Part shown: one piece after another, positions 8,485 through 15,003 of the stretch
Numbering within the stretch: position 1 is the first letter of the stretch
Layout: each line of letters starts with the position of its first letter
Assembly: GCA_902587095.1 (NCBI GenBank)
Contig: CACIJY010000008.1
Location: 1 to 32,038, forward strand
DNA: 32,038 bases
Source: an uncultured Pelagibacteraceae bacterium
GTDB taxonomy: Bacteria > Pseudomonadota > Alphaproteobacteria > Pelagibacterales > Pelagibacteraceae
Direction: 5' to 3'
Notes under the pieces: model-generated
Seen by the model: only the letters and a program-made list of their open reading frames with translations
Database searches by the model: none
Told to the model about the DNA's origin: nothing
Made by a program: the position numbers and the translations under genes

Positions 8485-9659
8485 TGATTAATAATTTTTC
8501 AAAAAAAATTGCTTTTTCAGCGTTAAAAATGATTAAGTATGGGAAGATCGTAGTAACAGATTATGATCAAAGCAAACATATATTTGGGAACGATGAGAAT
8601 TTAATTGTTTTTGTAAAAATTAATAGATCAGATTTTTTTAAAAAAATAATATCAAAAGGTAGCATTGGCATGGCAGAGGCCTACATGAATAACGAATTTG
8701 AAACTGACAACCTATCAAAGTTGATAGAGTTAACTGCAAAAAATATTGAAATTGTACATACGTTTTCAGGTATTTTAGACCTATCTTTTATTAATTATTT
8801 AAAAAATCTTTTTAATAAAAATACGAAATCAAATAGTAAAAAAAATATCTCAAAACATTATGATTTGGGAAATGAGTTTTTTTCCCTTTGGTTAGACGAT
8901 ACCTTGACTTACTCTAGTGCTATTTTCGAAAATGACAAATTAGATTTGGAAAAAGCACAAATAAATAAATATAAAAAATTAACTTCACTTATTAAGCCTA
9001 AAATTGGTGACAAAGTTTTAGAGATAGGTTGTGGATGGGGTGGTTTCGCAGAATTCATAGGAAAAAATTATGATGTCAAACTAGATTGTATAACAATTTC
9101 AAAAAAACAATTCGATTACGCTAAAAATAGAATTTATAAAATAGGTCTTAACGAAAAAATTAATATTAAAATGCAGGATTATAGAGATGTAAAAAATAAA
9201 TATAATTCAATTGCTTCAATTGAAATGATTGAAGCAGTAGGACAAGATTATCTTAAAAATTATTTTCAAAGTATTAAAAAGTATTTAAAAGATGATGGCA
9301 AAGCAGCAATTCAGGCAATCACGATCGATGATAAATTATTCAATAGATATAAAAAAAAAGAGGATTTTATTCAAAAATATATTTTTCCAGGTGGATTTCT
9401 TCCATCAAAAAACTCCTTAGTTGAATACGCAAAAAAAACTGGACTAGAGTTTACACAATGTAATTCTTATGGAGTGCATTACAGTAATACTCTTAAAATT
9501 TGGAGAGAAAAATTTTTTAAAAGTTGGGAACATATATCTAAGCAAGGCTTTGATAACACATTTAAGAGAATGTGGAATTTCTATTTATCTTATTGTGAAG
9601 CTGGTTTTAGATCAAAAAATATTGACTTAATACAGTTCTCTTTGCTTAAAAATAAATAA
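8484..9659 (+). CDS. SAM-dependent cyclopropane-fatty-acid-synthase-family methyltransferase
   Basis: The 391-aa protein has the CFA synthase family layout: a small N-terminal lipid-binding region, the SKHYDLGNEFFSLWLDD segment (123-139), and SAM motif I VLEIGCGWGGFAEF (178-191), then MQDYRD (230-235). It should transfer a SAM-derived carbon to the double bond of phospholipid acyl chains at the membrane. From memory of E. coli CFA synthase, bicarbonate-site residues differ: C139 corresponds to S145 (TYSSAIF) and H266 to Q277 (AIQAIT), while E239 is kept as E250. This may mean simple methylation rather than ring formation, but plant-type CFA synthases also carry Q here. Specific product unknown. 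It is one base overlapped with DUF1365 and one base from DUF3833. Confidence 0.9.
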   Translation: MINNFSKKIAFSALKMIKYGKIVVTDYDQSKHIFGNDENLIVFVKINRSDFFKKIISKGSIGMAEAYMNNEFETDNLSKLIELTAKNIEIVHTFSGILDLSFINYLKNLFNKNTKSNSKKNISKHYDLGNEFFSLWLDDTLTYSSAIFENDKLDLEKAQINKYKKLTSLIKPKIGDKVLEIGCGWGGFAEFIGKNYDVKLDCITISKKQFDYAKNRIYKIGLNEKINIKMQDYRDVKNKYNSIASIEMIEAVGQDYLKNYFQSIKKYLKDDGKAAIQAITIDDKLFNRYKKKEDFIQKYIFPGGFLPSKNSLVEYAKKTGLEFTQCNSYGVHYSNTLKIWREKFFKSWEHISKQGFDNTFKRMWNFYLSYCEAGFRSKNIDLIQFSLLKNK

Positions 9660-9660
9660 T

Positions 9661-10194
9661 ATGAAATTAATAAAATCAATTCTATTGATTATTGCCTTGT
9701 CCTTAGTTACAAGCTGTTCAAATAATATGAAGCCAGAAGATTTTAAAAATACCAAGCCTACTCTACTAATCGAGGAATATTTTAACGGTAAAGTGAAAGC
9801 ATGGGGTATCCTACAAGACAGAAGTGGAAAGGTAACACGTCAATTCAAAGCAGATCTAATCGGTTCCTTTAATGATAATATCATAACTTTAGATGAAGAC
9901 TTTTATTGGACCGATGGTGAAAAACAAAAAAGAACTTGGAAAATAAAAAAAATAGACAATAATAATTATATAGGGACAGCACCAGACGTAGTTGGAGAAG
10001 CAACTGGTGTACAATATGGATCAGCATTTAAATTTAAATATGATTTATTAGTTCCATTCAAAAATAAAAACATCAAAGTCTCATTTGACGATTGGATATT
10101 TAAACAAGATGAAAAAGTTGCAATCAATAGAGCGACTCTAACTAAATTTGGTTTTAAAGTTGGTGAGTTGACTGTCTTTTTTATGAGAGACTAA
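9661..10194 (+). CDS. DUF3833 family lipoprotein
   Basis: A 177-aa protein with a lipoprotein signal: basic start MKLIK, hydrophobic core, and lipobox LVTSC with the lipidated cysteine at C19. The body (FNGKVKAWGILQDRSGKVTR, and FYWTDGEKQKRTWKI) matches DUF3833, a family of unknown function regularly linked to CFA-like and DUF1365 genes; it probably acts on the periplasmic face of a membrane. It begins one base after the methyltransferase stop. Its stop shares four bases (CTAA, 10191-10194) with the stop of the convergent SDR gene, so there is no room for a conventional terminator. Confidence 0.86.
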   Translation: MKLIKSILLIIALSLVTSCSNNMKPEDFKNTKPTLLIEEYFNGKVKAWGILQDRSGKVTRQFKADLIGSFNDNIITLDEDFYWTDGEKQKRTWKIKKIDNNNYIGTAPDVVGEATGVQYGSAFKFKYDLLVPFKNKNIKVSFDDWIFKQDEKVAINRATLTKFGFKVGELTVFFMRD

Positions 10195-10949
10195 TCAACA
10201 ATCTTCTTCATACCTTTTTCAATTATTTTAAAATATAAACCATTTGGCATTACTTTTAGGACCTTCATTATAGATGTGAATGATTTTGGAAAATGAATTT
10301 CAAATCCCTTATTTTTTGTTAAACCCTTATACATTTGATCTGCAGCAAACTCTGGAGACTTAATCATTGGCATTGGAAAATCATTTTTATCAGTCATTGG
10401 TGTTTTTATAAAACCAGGACTTACAAGAGAAACACGAACATTAAATCTTTTCAGATCAAAGTATAGACTTTCTGCAAAACTACTTAGGGCAGATTTAGAC
10501 GCACAATATGCGCCTGCAGCAGGCAAACCCCTGTAACCTGCTACTGAAGACACTATAGATATATGACCTGACTTTCTATTTTTATAATAATCGTACACAG
10601 AGTTTATTGAGTGTACGGTACCAAAAAAATTAACTTCCATAATTTTCTTAACCTTCTCAAGATTCAAACTTTTCTCTGATTTTGGATCATGAATACCTGT
10701 ACAGAATACAGATATATCAATCTCCCCAATTTTATTTTTAATATTTTCGAAAACATTTTTACACTTTTCACTATCTGTAACGTCTAAAGGAAATGGCATT
10801 ATATTCTCATTACTTTGAGATATTTCATTTAATAAATTTTCTCTTCTTGCTGAAATTGCTACCTTCCAACCTTCTTTTGCAAATTTTAAAGCTAGTGCTT
10901 TACCGATCCCACTACTAGCTCCAGTTATCCATATTGATTTATTATTCAT
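10191..10949 (-). CDS. Short-chain dehydrogenase/reductase (SDR)
   Basis: A 252-aa classical SDR with the NAD(P)-binding motif TGASSGIG (9-16) and catalytic S134/S135, Y148 and K152 (AYCASKSALSS). The usual NNAG motif is CTG here (residues 83-85). Arginines R35-R36 after beta-2 (ISARRE) suggest NADP preference. The C-terminal KGFEIHFPKSFTSIMKVLK is like SDRs annotated as acyl or lipid-linked reductases. It converges on the DUF3833 gene and diverges from tspO with only six bases between start codons. SDRs of this kind are frequent companions of the COG2907/DUF1365/CFA cluster, so a role in acyl modification is plausible; the substrate is unknown. Confidence 0.88.
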   Translation of the reverse strand: MNNKSIWITGASSGIGKALALKFAKEGWKVAISARRENLLNEISQSNENIMPFPLDVTDSEKCKNVFENIKNKIGEIDISVFCTGIHDPKSEKSLNLEKVKKIMEVNFFGTVHSINSVYDYYKNRKSGHISIVSSVAGYRGLPAAGAYCASKSALSSFAESLYFDLKRFNVRVSLVSPGFIKTPMTDKNDFPMPMIKSPEFAADQMYKGLTKNKGFEIHFPKSFTSIMKVLKVMPNGLYFKIIEKGMKKIVD

Positions 10950-10955
10950 ATAAAA

Positions 10956-11438
10956 ATGATGTATAATATGAATATGTTAAAAAATAAATTTATATCTTTT
11001 ATTATATTTGCAATAATTACTTATTCTGCATCATTTATAGGAAGTATAGCGACAATTTCTTACAAAGAACCATGGTATTCAACACTCAATAAATCTGTTT
11101 TGACACCTCCCGATTGGGTATTTGCTCCAGTTTGGACCACATTATATCTTTTTATGGCTATAGCCATTTGGTCAGCTTGGCATAAAAATTATAATATAAA
11201 TTTAGTTTTAATTTATTTAATTCATTTATGTTTTAATACAACTTGGAGTATAGTTTTTTTTGTTTTTCACAACATTGAATTAGCTTTATTAAATTTAATA
11301 GTAATATTAACATTTATAGCAATATTAACTTTCAAATATAAAAAAATAAATAATTTAAGTTTTTATCTAATGATTCCGTATTTACTTTGGAGCTGTTATG
11401 CATTAATTCTTAATTTTACTTTAGTTTTATTAAATTAA
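10956..11438 (+). CDS. tspO: TspO/MBR family tryptophan-rich sensory protein
   Basis: A five-helix membrane protein of the TspO/translocator family that binds tetrapyrroles and is tied to light and oxidative stress responses in alphaproteobacteria. Signatures: SIATISYKEPWYSTLNK, PPDWVFAPVWTTLY, and AIWSAW, plus FNTTWSIVFF. Length up to 160 aa is normal for the family. Four in-frame ATGs (10956, 10959, 10968, 10974) precede the first helix; the last, giving MLKNKFISF, or the first is most likely. A perfect TATAAT lies at 10962-10967 among them. The gene diverges from the SDR and is followed after one base by the FAD oxidoreductase. Confidence 0.93.
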   Translation: MMYNMNMLKNKFISFIIFAIITYSASFIGSIATISYKEPWYSTLNKSVLTPPDWVFAPVWTTLYLFMAIAIWSAWHKNYNINLVLIYLIHLCFNTTWSIVFFVFHNIELALLNLIVILTFIAILTFKYKKINNLSFYLMIPYLLWSCYALILNFTLVLLN

Positions 11439-11439
11439 T

Positions 11440-12543
11440 ATGGATGACATAGTAGTAGTTGGTGGTGGAATAATTGGAGTGTCCACAGCTTATTTTCTCT
11501 CAAAGGAAGGCAGAAAAGTAAAAGTAATTGAAAAAGATCCAACTTACAAAAAAGCCTCATTTCCATTATCTTTAGGTGGTTTTAGAAGACAATTTTTTCA
11601 AAAAGAGAACATCATGCTAGGAAAGTTTTCAAGAGAATTTTTGTTAAATGTTCCTAGTGATCTAAAAACTAAAAATAACCCAAGCCCAACAGTAAGTATG
11701 GTCCCAAATGGCTACCTTTTACTTTTTGGACCAGAACATGCTCAAGAACAGTATTTAGCTTTAGAAAATCATAAAGCTTGTGAGGCTGGTACAAAAAATA
11801 TTAAAGGTTCAGAATTAAAACAAGTATTTCCATATATAAGTGAAGAGGGTATAGAAACAGCAACTTACTCCGATACAAAAATTGAGGGTTGGATAGACCC
11901 ATATTTATTTCATAATGCTTTGAAAAATAAAGCTATAGAATTAGGCGCAGAATTTACTAAAGGAGATGTAAAAAGTTTAAAAGAAATTAAAGCAAATGCA
12001 ATAGTATCTGCTGCAGGTTGTTGGACTAATGAACTTTTAAATGATATTCCAGTTTTTCCTCAAAAGCACACTGTTTTTAGATTTAAATGCCCTAAACATA
12101 TTCCCGAAATGCCATTAACGGGTGATTTAACAACAGGAGTATATTGGAGACCCGAAGGTAAAGAATATTTAGCTGGATCACCGAAGCCTGTATGGGATGC
12201 TGAAGATTTGGAACCAGAATGGAATGATTTTGAAGAATTAGTTTGGCCAGGTTTAGCAAAAAGAATTTCGGTTTTTGAAGAAATTAAAATGACTGGTGCT
12301 TGGGCTGGTTACTATGATTGTAATAAACTGGATAATAATGCAGTAGTCGGAAAACACCCAGGATATAAGAATGTGTATATGGCATCTGGATTTACTGGAA
12401 GAGGTTTAATGCAAGCACCTGGTATTGGTAGAGCTTTGACAGAATTGATTACAACAGGTTCTTATCAAACAATCGATTTAGGTTGTTTTTCTGTTGAGAG
12501 AGTATTAAAGCAAGAGGAGAGAGTAGAACCTTATGTTTTATAA
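11440..12543 (+). CDS. FAD-dependent oxidoreductase, DAO family (FOXRED1/sarcosine-oxidase-like)
   Basis: The 367-aa protein has the DAO-type FAD fold: VVVGGGIIGVSTAYFLSKEG (glycines 8, 10, 13), acidic VIEKDP, and the C-terminal FAD-closing segment MASGFTGRGLMQAPGIG. The stretch SLGGFRRQFFQKENIMLGKF closely resembles the FOXRED1 branch rather than classical DadA. Family members oxidise secondary or tertiary amines such as sarcosine, dimethylglycine or D-amino acids; in this C1-rich neighbourhood an N-methyl amino acid is a reasonable guess but unproven. The ATG at 11440 comes one base after the tspO stop. It ends four bases before a convergent small ORF. Confidence 0.85.
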   Translation: MDDIVVVGGGIIGVSTAYFLSKEGRKVKVIEKDPTYKKASFPLSLGGFRRQFFQKENIMLGKFSREFLLNVPSDLKTKNNPSPTVSMVPNGYLLLFGPEHAQEQYLALENHKACEAGTKNIKGSELKQVFPYISEEGIETATYSDTKIEGWIDPYLFHNALKNKAIELGAEFTKGDVKSLKEIKANAIVSAAGCWTNELLNDIPVFPQKHTVFRFKCPKHIPEMPLTGDLTTGVYWRPEGKEYLAGSPKPVWDAEDLEPEWNDFEELVWPGLAKRISVFEEIKMTGAWAGYYDCNKLDNNAVVGKHPGYKNVYMASGFTGRGLMQAPGIGRALTELITTGSYQTIDLGCFSVERVLKQEERVEPYVL

Positions 12544-12547
12544 TTAT

Positions 12548-12721
12548 TTATTCTCCAATTTTTTTTACAAATAAACCTAATATCCCATTAAATAATGATA
12601 CCAGTAAAATAATAAATTGACCTTTAAAAGAATAAAAGTCAAAAGATGGATAAAAACTTATAGCAACACTAAAAAATAAATAAGTTAAAATAAAAGGTTT
12701 TAAAAATTTTTTTATTTTCAA
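12548..12721 (-). CDS. Small two-helix membrane protein (57 aa, TTG start), hypothetical
   Basis: A short minus-strand frame fills the gap between two convergent genes. It starts with TTG at 12721, two bases after the formate dehydrogenase stop, and encodes 57 residues: basic MKIKKFLKPF, a hydrophobic segment about 9-24, a polar turn (YPSFDFYSFKG, 24-34), a second hydrophobic segment about 35-52, and a basic tail FVKKIGE. That charge pattern is typical of a real inner-membrane hairpin. There is no ATG option and no strong Shine-Dalgarno, so translation probably depends on coupling to the upstream gene. No family recognised. AT-rich DNA can produce such frames by chance, hence the moderate confidence. 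Confidence 0.5.
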   Translation of the reverse strand: MKIKKFLKPFILTYLFFSVAISFYPSFDFYSFKGQFIILLVSLFNGILGLFVKKIGE

Positions 12722-12723
12722 AT

Positions 12724-13923
12724 TTATTTTTTCTTGTATTTAGCAGCCTCCTCCGAACCACTTGTTGCTGAGCCTTTACTATATGAGTGTGCACCCATTC
12801 CAGCTAATTGCCCATCTTTTACAATTAAATACTGATCTCTGATAGGTTTATTATCAAAAAAACATTCTAGAATTTCTCTTACACCATCTGCATATCTTGC
12901 TTGAGCTGATAATGATGTCCCAGATGTGTGGGGAGTCATTCCATGATTAGGCATACTTCTCCAAACATGATCATTAGGAGCTGGTTGCGGAAACCAGACA
13001 TCACCAGCATAGCCACTTAGTTGGCCTGATTTTAGAGCTTCTGCAATATCGTCTTTATTACAAATTTTTCCTCTTGCAGTATTCACGATATACGCGCCCT
13101 TCTTCATTTTGCTTATCAAATCTTTATTAAAAAGATTTTCAGTTTCAGGGTGTAGCGGACAATTAATTGTAACTACATCACAAATTTTAACCATAGATTC
13201 AACTGAGTCATGAAATGTTAAATTTAATTCCTTTTCAACGCTGTCTGGTAATTTATGTCTATCAAAATAGTGTAAATGAACATCGAACGGTTTCATTTTT
13301 CTTAATGCATCCAGTCCAATTCTTCCAGCTGCTACTGTTCCTATATGCATTCCTTCGACATCATAACTTCTGTGGACTGCATCAGCTATATTCCAACCTC
13401 CTTCGTTTACTATTCTGTGTTGGTTGTGATAATCTCTAACCATTGAAACAATCATCATTACTATGTGTTCTGCGACAGATCTTGAGTTACAAAAAGTAAC
13501 TTCAACAACATCAATTTTGTTATCCATAGCAGCTTGTAAATCAACATGATCTGATCCTATACCTGCGGTAATAGCCATCTTCAAATTCTTTGCTTTTTTA
13601 ATTCTCTCTGCAGTTAAGTAATAAGGAAAAAAGGGCTGCGAGATAACTATATCTGCATCAACTATATGTTTGTCTGCTTCACATCCATCACCATCTTTAC
13701 TATTTGTAACAATAAATTCGTGACCATTGCTCTCTAAAAATTTTCTAAGTCCTAATTCTCCCGACACACATCCTAGTAATTGACCAGGAGTAAAATCTCT
13801 ACCTTTTGGGGTAGGTAAACTCATTCCATCAGGATATTTTTCTAATTTTGGTAAATCTGATAAAGGATAAGACTTCGGCATTCCACCTTTTGGGTCGTCA
13901 TATAATACACATAATATTTTCAT
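12724..13923 (-). CDS. fdh: NAD-dependent formate dehydrogenase
   Basis: This enzyme oxidises formate to CO2 with NAD+ without metal or cofactors other than NAD. The 399-aa sequence aligns almost colinearly with the Pseudomonas sp. 101 enzyme, and as I recall its numbering the catalytic residues fall at the same positions: N146, R284 (NTARGK), Q313 (FPQPAP) and H332 (MTPHTSGT). D221 after the second beta strand (HYFDRH) predicts NAD+ rather than NADP+. The NAD loop is TVAAGRIGLDALR; the C-terminal GAHSYSKGSATSGSEEAAK is characteristic. The start is set by a strong AAGGAG seven bases upstream. In SAR11 it would drain C1 units from glycine, methyl compounds or formyl-THF to CO2 for energy. Confidence 0.97.
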   Translation of the reverse strand: MKILCVLYDDPKGGMPKSYPLSDLPKLEKYPDGMSLPTPKGRDFTPGQLLGCVSGELGLRKFLESNGHEFIVTNSKDGDGCEADKHIVDADIVISQPFFPYYLTAERIKKAKNLKMAITAGIGSDHVDLQAAMDNKIDVVEVTFCNSRSVAEHIVMMIVSMVRDYHNQHRIVNEGGWNIADAVHRSYDVEGMHIGTVAAGRIGLDALRKMKPFDVHLHYFDRHKLPDSVEKELNLTFHDSVESMVKICDVVTINCPLHPETENLFNKDLISKMKKGAYIVNTARGKICNKDDIAEALKSGQLSGYAGDVWFPQPAPNDHVWRSMPNHGMTPHTSGTSLSAQARYADGVREILECFFDNKPIRDQYLIVKDGQLAGMGAHSYSKGSATSGSEEAAKYKKK

Positions 13924-13988
13924 TTTTTCTCCTTAAGCTTTTTAAGAACGTCTTTTTGATAAATTTAGTCTATCATGAAAAAGGATAT

Positions 13989-14462
13989 TCAAGCAAACAA
14001 ATTATTTTTTGGATATTTTTTCTTAAGGATAAATCTGTTTAAAATAATTCCAAACACAATGATGATAATTGAACCGACCATAATGGGGTTTAAAAGATAA
14101 TCAAAAGAAACAGACCCAAGAATTACAATTATTGGATTTCCACCTGCAGGTGGATGAGGGACATTAAAAAGTATCATAAGACCAACTCCAAATCCTACAG
14201 CTAAGGGTAAAATTATGAATAATGGTAATTGAATGAAAGAAACAAAAATTACTCCTACAAACGAAGTTAACAAGTGACCAAAAAAAATATTTTTTGGTTG
14301 TGCAAAAGGGCTATCTGGATAACCATAGAGTATAACCATTGTTGAACCAAATGATGCTATTAAAAAGACTCCATAATCAGTCTTATAAGTCAACGCAGAC
14401 AAAACACCAATTGTAAAAAAAGAAAATAGTCCTGCTAAAAACGATTGTTTAATTTTTTCCAT
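13989..14462 (-). CDS. HPP family integral membrane protein
   Basis: A 157-aa protein with four or five hydrophobic segments and the family-defining PHPPAGG motif (102-108), preceded by SPFAQPKNIFFGHLLTS, which is also conserved. HPP proteins are bacterial and plastid inner-membrane proteins; a cyanobacterial/plant branch has been linked to nitrite transport, but the role of bacterial single-domain members is not settled. It overlaps the 3' end of the SufU-like gene by 14 bases, so the two are cotranscribed. Its 3' end lies 65 bases upstream of the formate dehydrogenase start on the same strand. Confidence 0.9.
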   Translation of the reverse strand: MEKIKQSFLAGLFSFFTIGVLSALTYKTDYGVFLIASFGSTMVILYGYPDSPFAQPKNIFFGHLLTSFVGVIFVSFIQLPLFIILPLAVGFGVGLMILFNVPHPPAGGNPIIVILGSVSFDYLLNPIMVGSIIIIVFGIILNRFILKKKYPKNNLFA

Positions 14463-14862
14463 AATCAGATTTTAGACCTTTTTTTAAGGTTTCAAAAGGC
14501 AATAATAAGCATTCTTTTCTAGAATAATTATTTTCTGTTAAAATTTTTTTAAAAAAATTCAAACTTTTAATCTTTTTATTCTCTTTTGATTTATAAAAGT
14601 TAATTGCATCATTGCACAAATCGAATGCTTTATCAGAATTCATATTAACTATTTTCTTACTTAATAAATTTACAGAGGCCTGGCAAAATACACACGATTT
14701 ACAATCGTAACCAATATCTTTGATTATTTTATTATTGATTAATAGCTTTATAGTTATTTCATCACCGCAAATCGAATTTTTATTTTTAATCTCATGAGTA
14801 TATTTTTTTAGTATTTTTTGGTTTTTATTGTCTGAAGCTATTTTAATAATTTGTAAATCCAT
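14449..14862 (-). CDS. SufU/NifU N-terminal-like iron-sulfur (or zinc) scaffold protein
   Basis: A 137-aa protein resembling the NifU_N/SufU family: ICGDEITI with C32 and D34, GYDCKSCVFCQASVNLL with C54, C57 and C60, and RKECLLLPFETL with C118. These correspond to the Cys-x-Asp...Cys...Cys pattern used by SufU to bind Zn or accept sulfur from SufS, or by IscU to build clusters. No SufS/IscS gene is adjacent. The extra cysteine in CxxCxxC is unlike most SufU proteins. It could be a diverged SufU partner of the SUF system encoded elsewhere, or a specialised scaffold. It overlaps the HPP gene by 14 bases. Confidence 0.78.
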   Translation of the reverse strand: MDLQIIKIASDNKNQKILKKYTHEIKNKNSICGDEITIKLLINNKIIKDIGYDCKSCVFCQASVNLLSKKIVNMNSDKAFDLCNDAINFYKSKENKKIKSLNFFKKILTENNYSRKECLLLPFETLKKGLKSDYGKN

Positions 14863-14925
14863 CTGATGCTTTAATTATTTTCAATTATCAATAGACTATT
14901 TTAATAAAAAAGCGAATTAAATTAA

Positions 14926-14947
14926 CCCAAATTGACTTAGATTTGGG
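14926..14947. repeat. Inverted repeat in divergent intergenic region
   Basis: CCCAAAT (14926-14932) and ATTTGGG (14941-14947) form a perfect 7-bp inverted repeat with an 8-base spacer. It lies in the 141-bp gap between the divergent SufU-like and EamA genes, 57 bases before the EamA ATG. No U-tract follows on either strand, so it is a better candidate for an operator or mRNA leader hairpin than for a terminator. A TTGACT sequence (14932-14937) overlaps it. Confidence 0.45.
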
Positions 14948-15003
14948 CTAATAACCATTAAAAATTAGTTGTTTAAAATATTAATTAATACTAAGAATCT
15001 GGA

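Noticed and set aside
13928..13942. CTTAAGCTTTTTAAG hairpin in front of fdh, overlapping its ribosome-binding site
   Set aside because: Five mostly A/T pairs are too weak to be credited as a regulatory hairpin.
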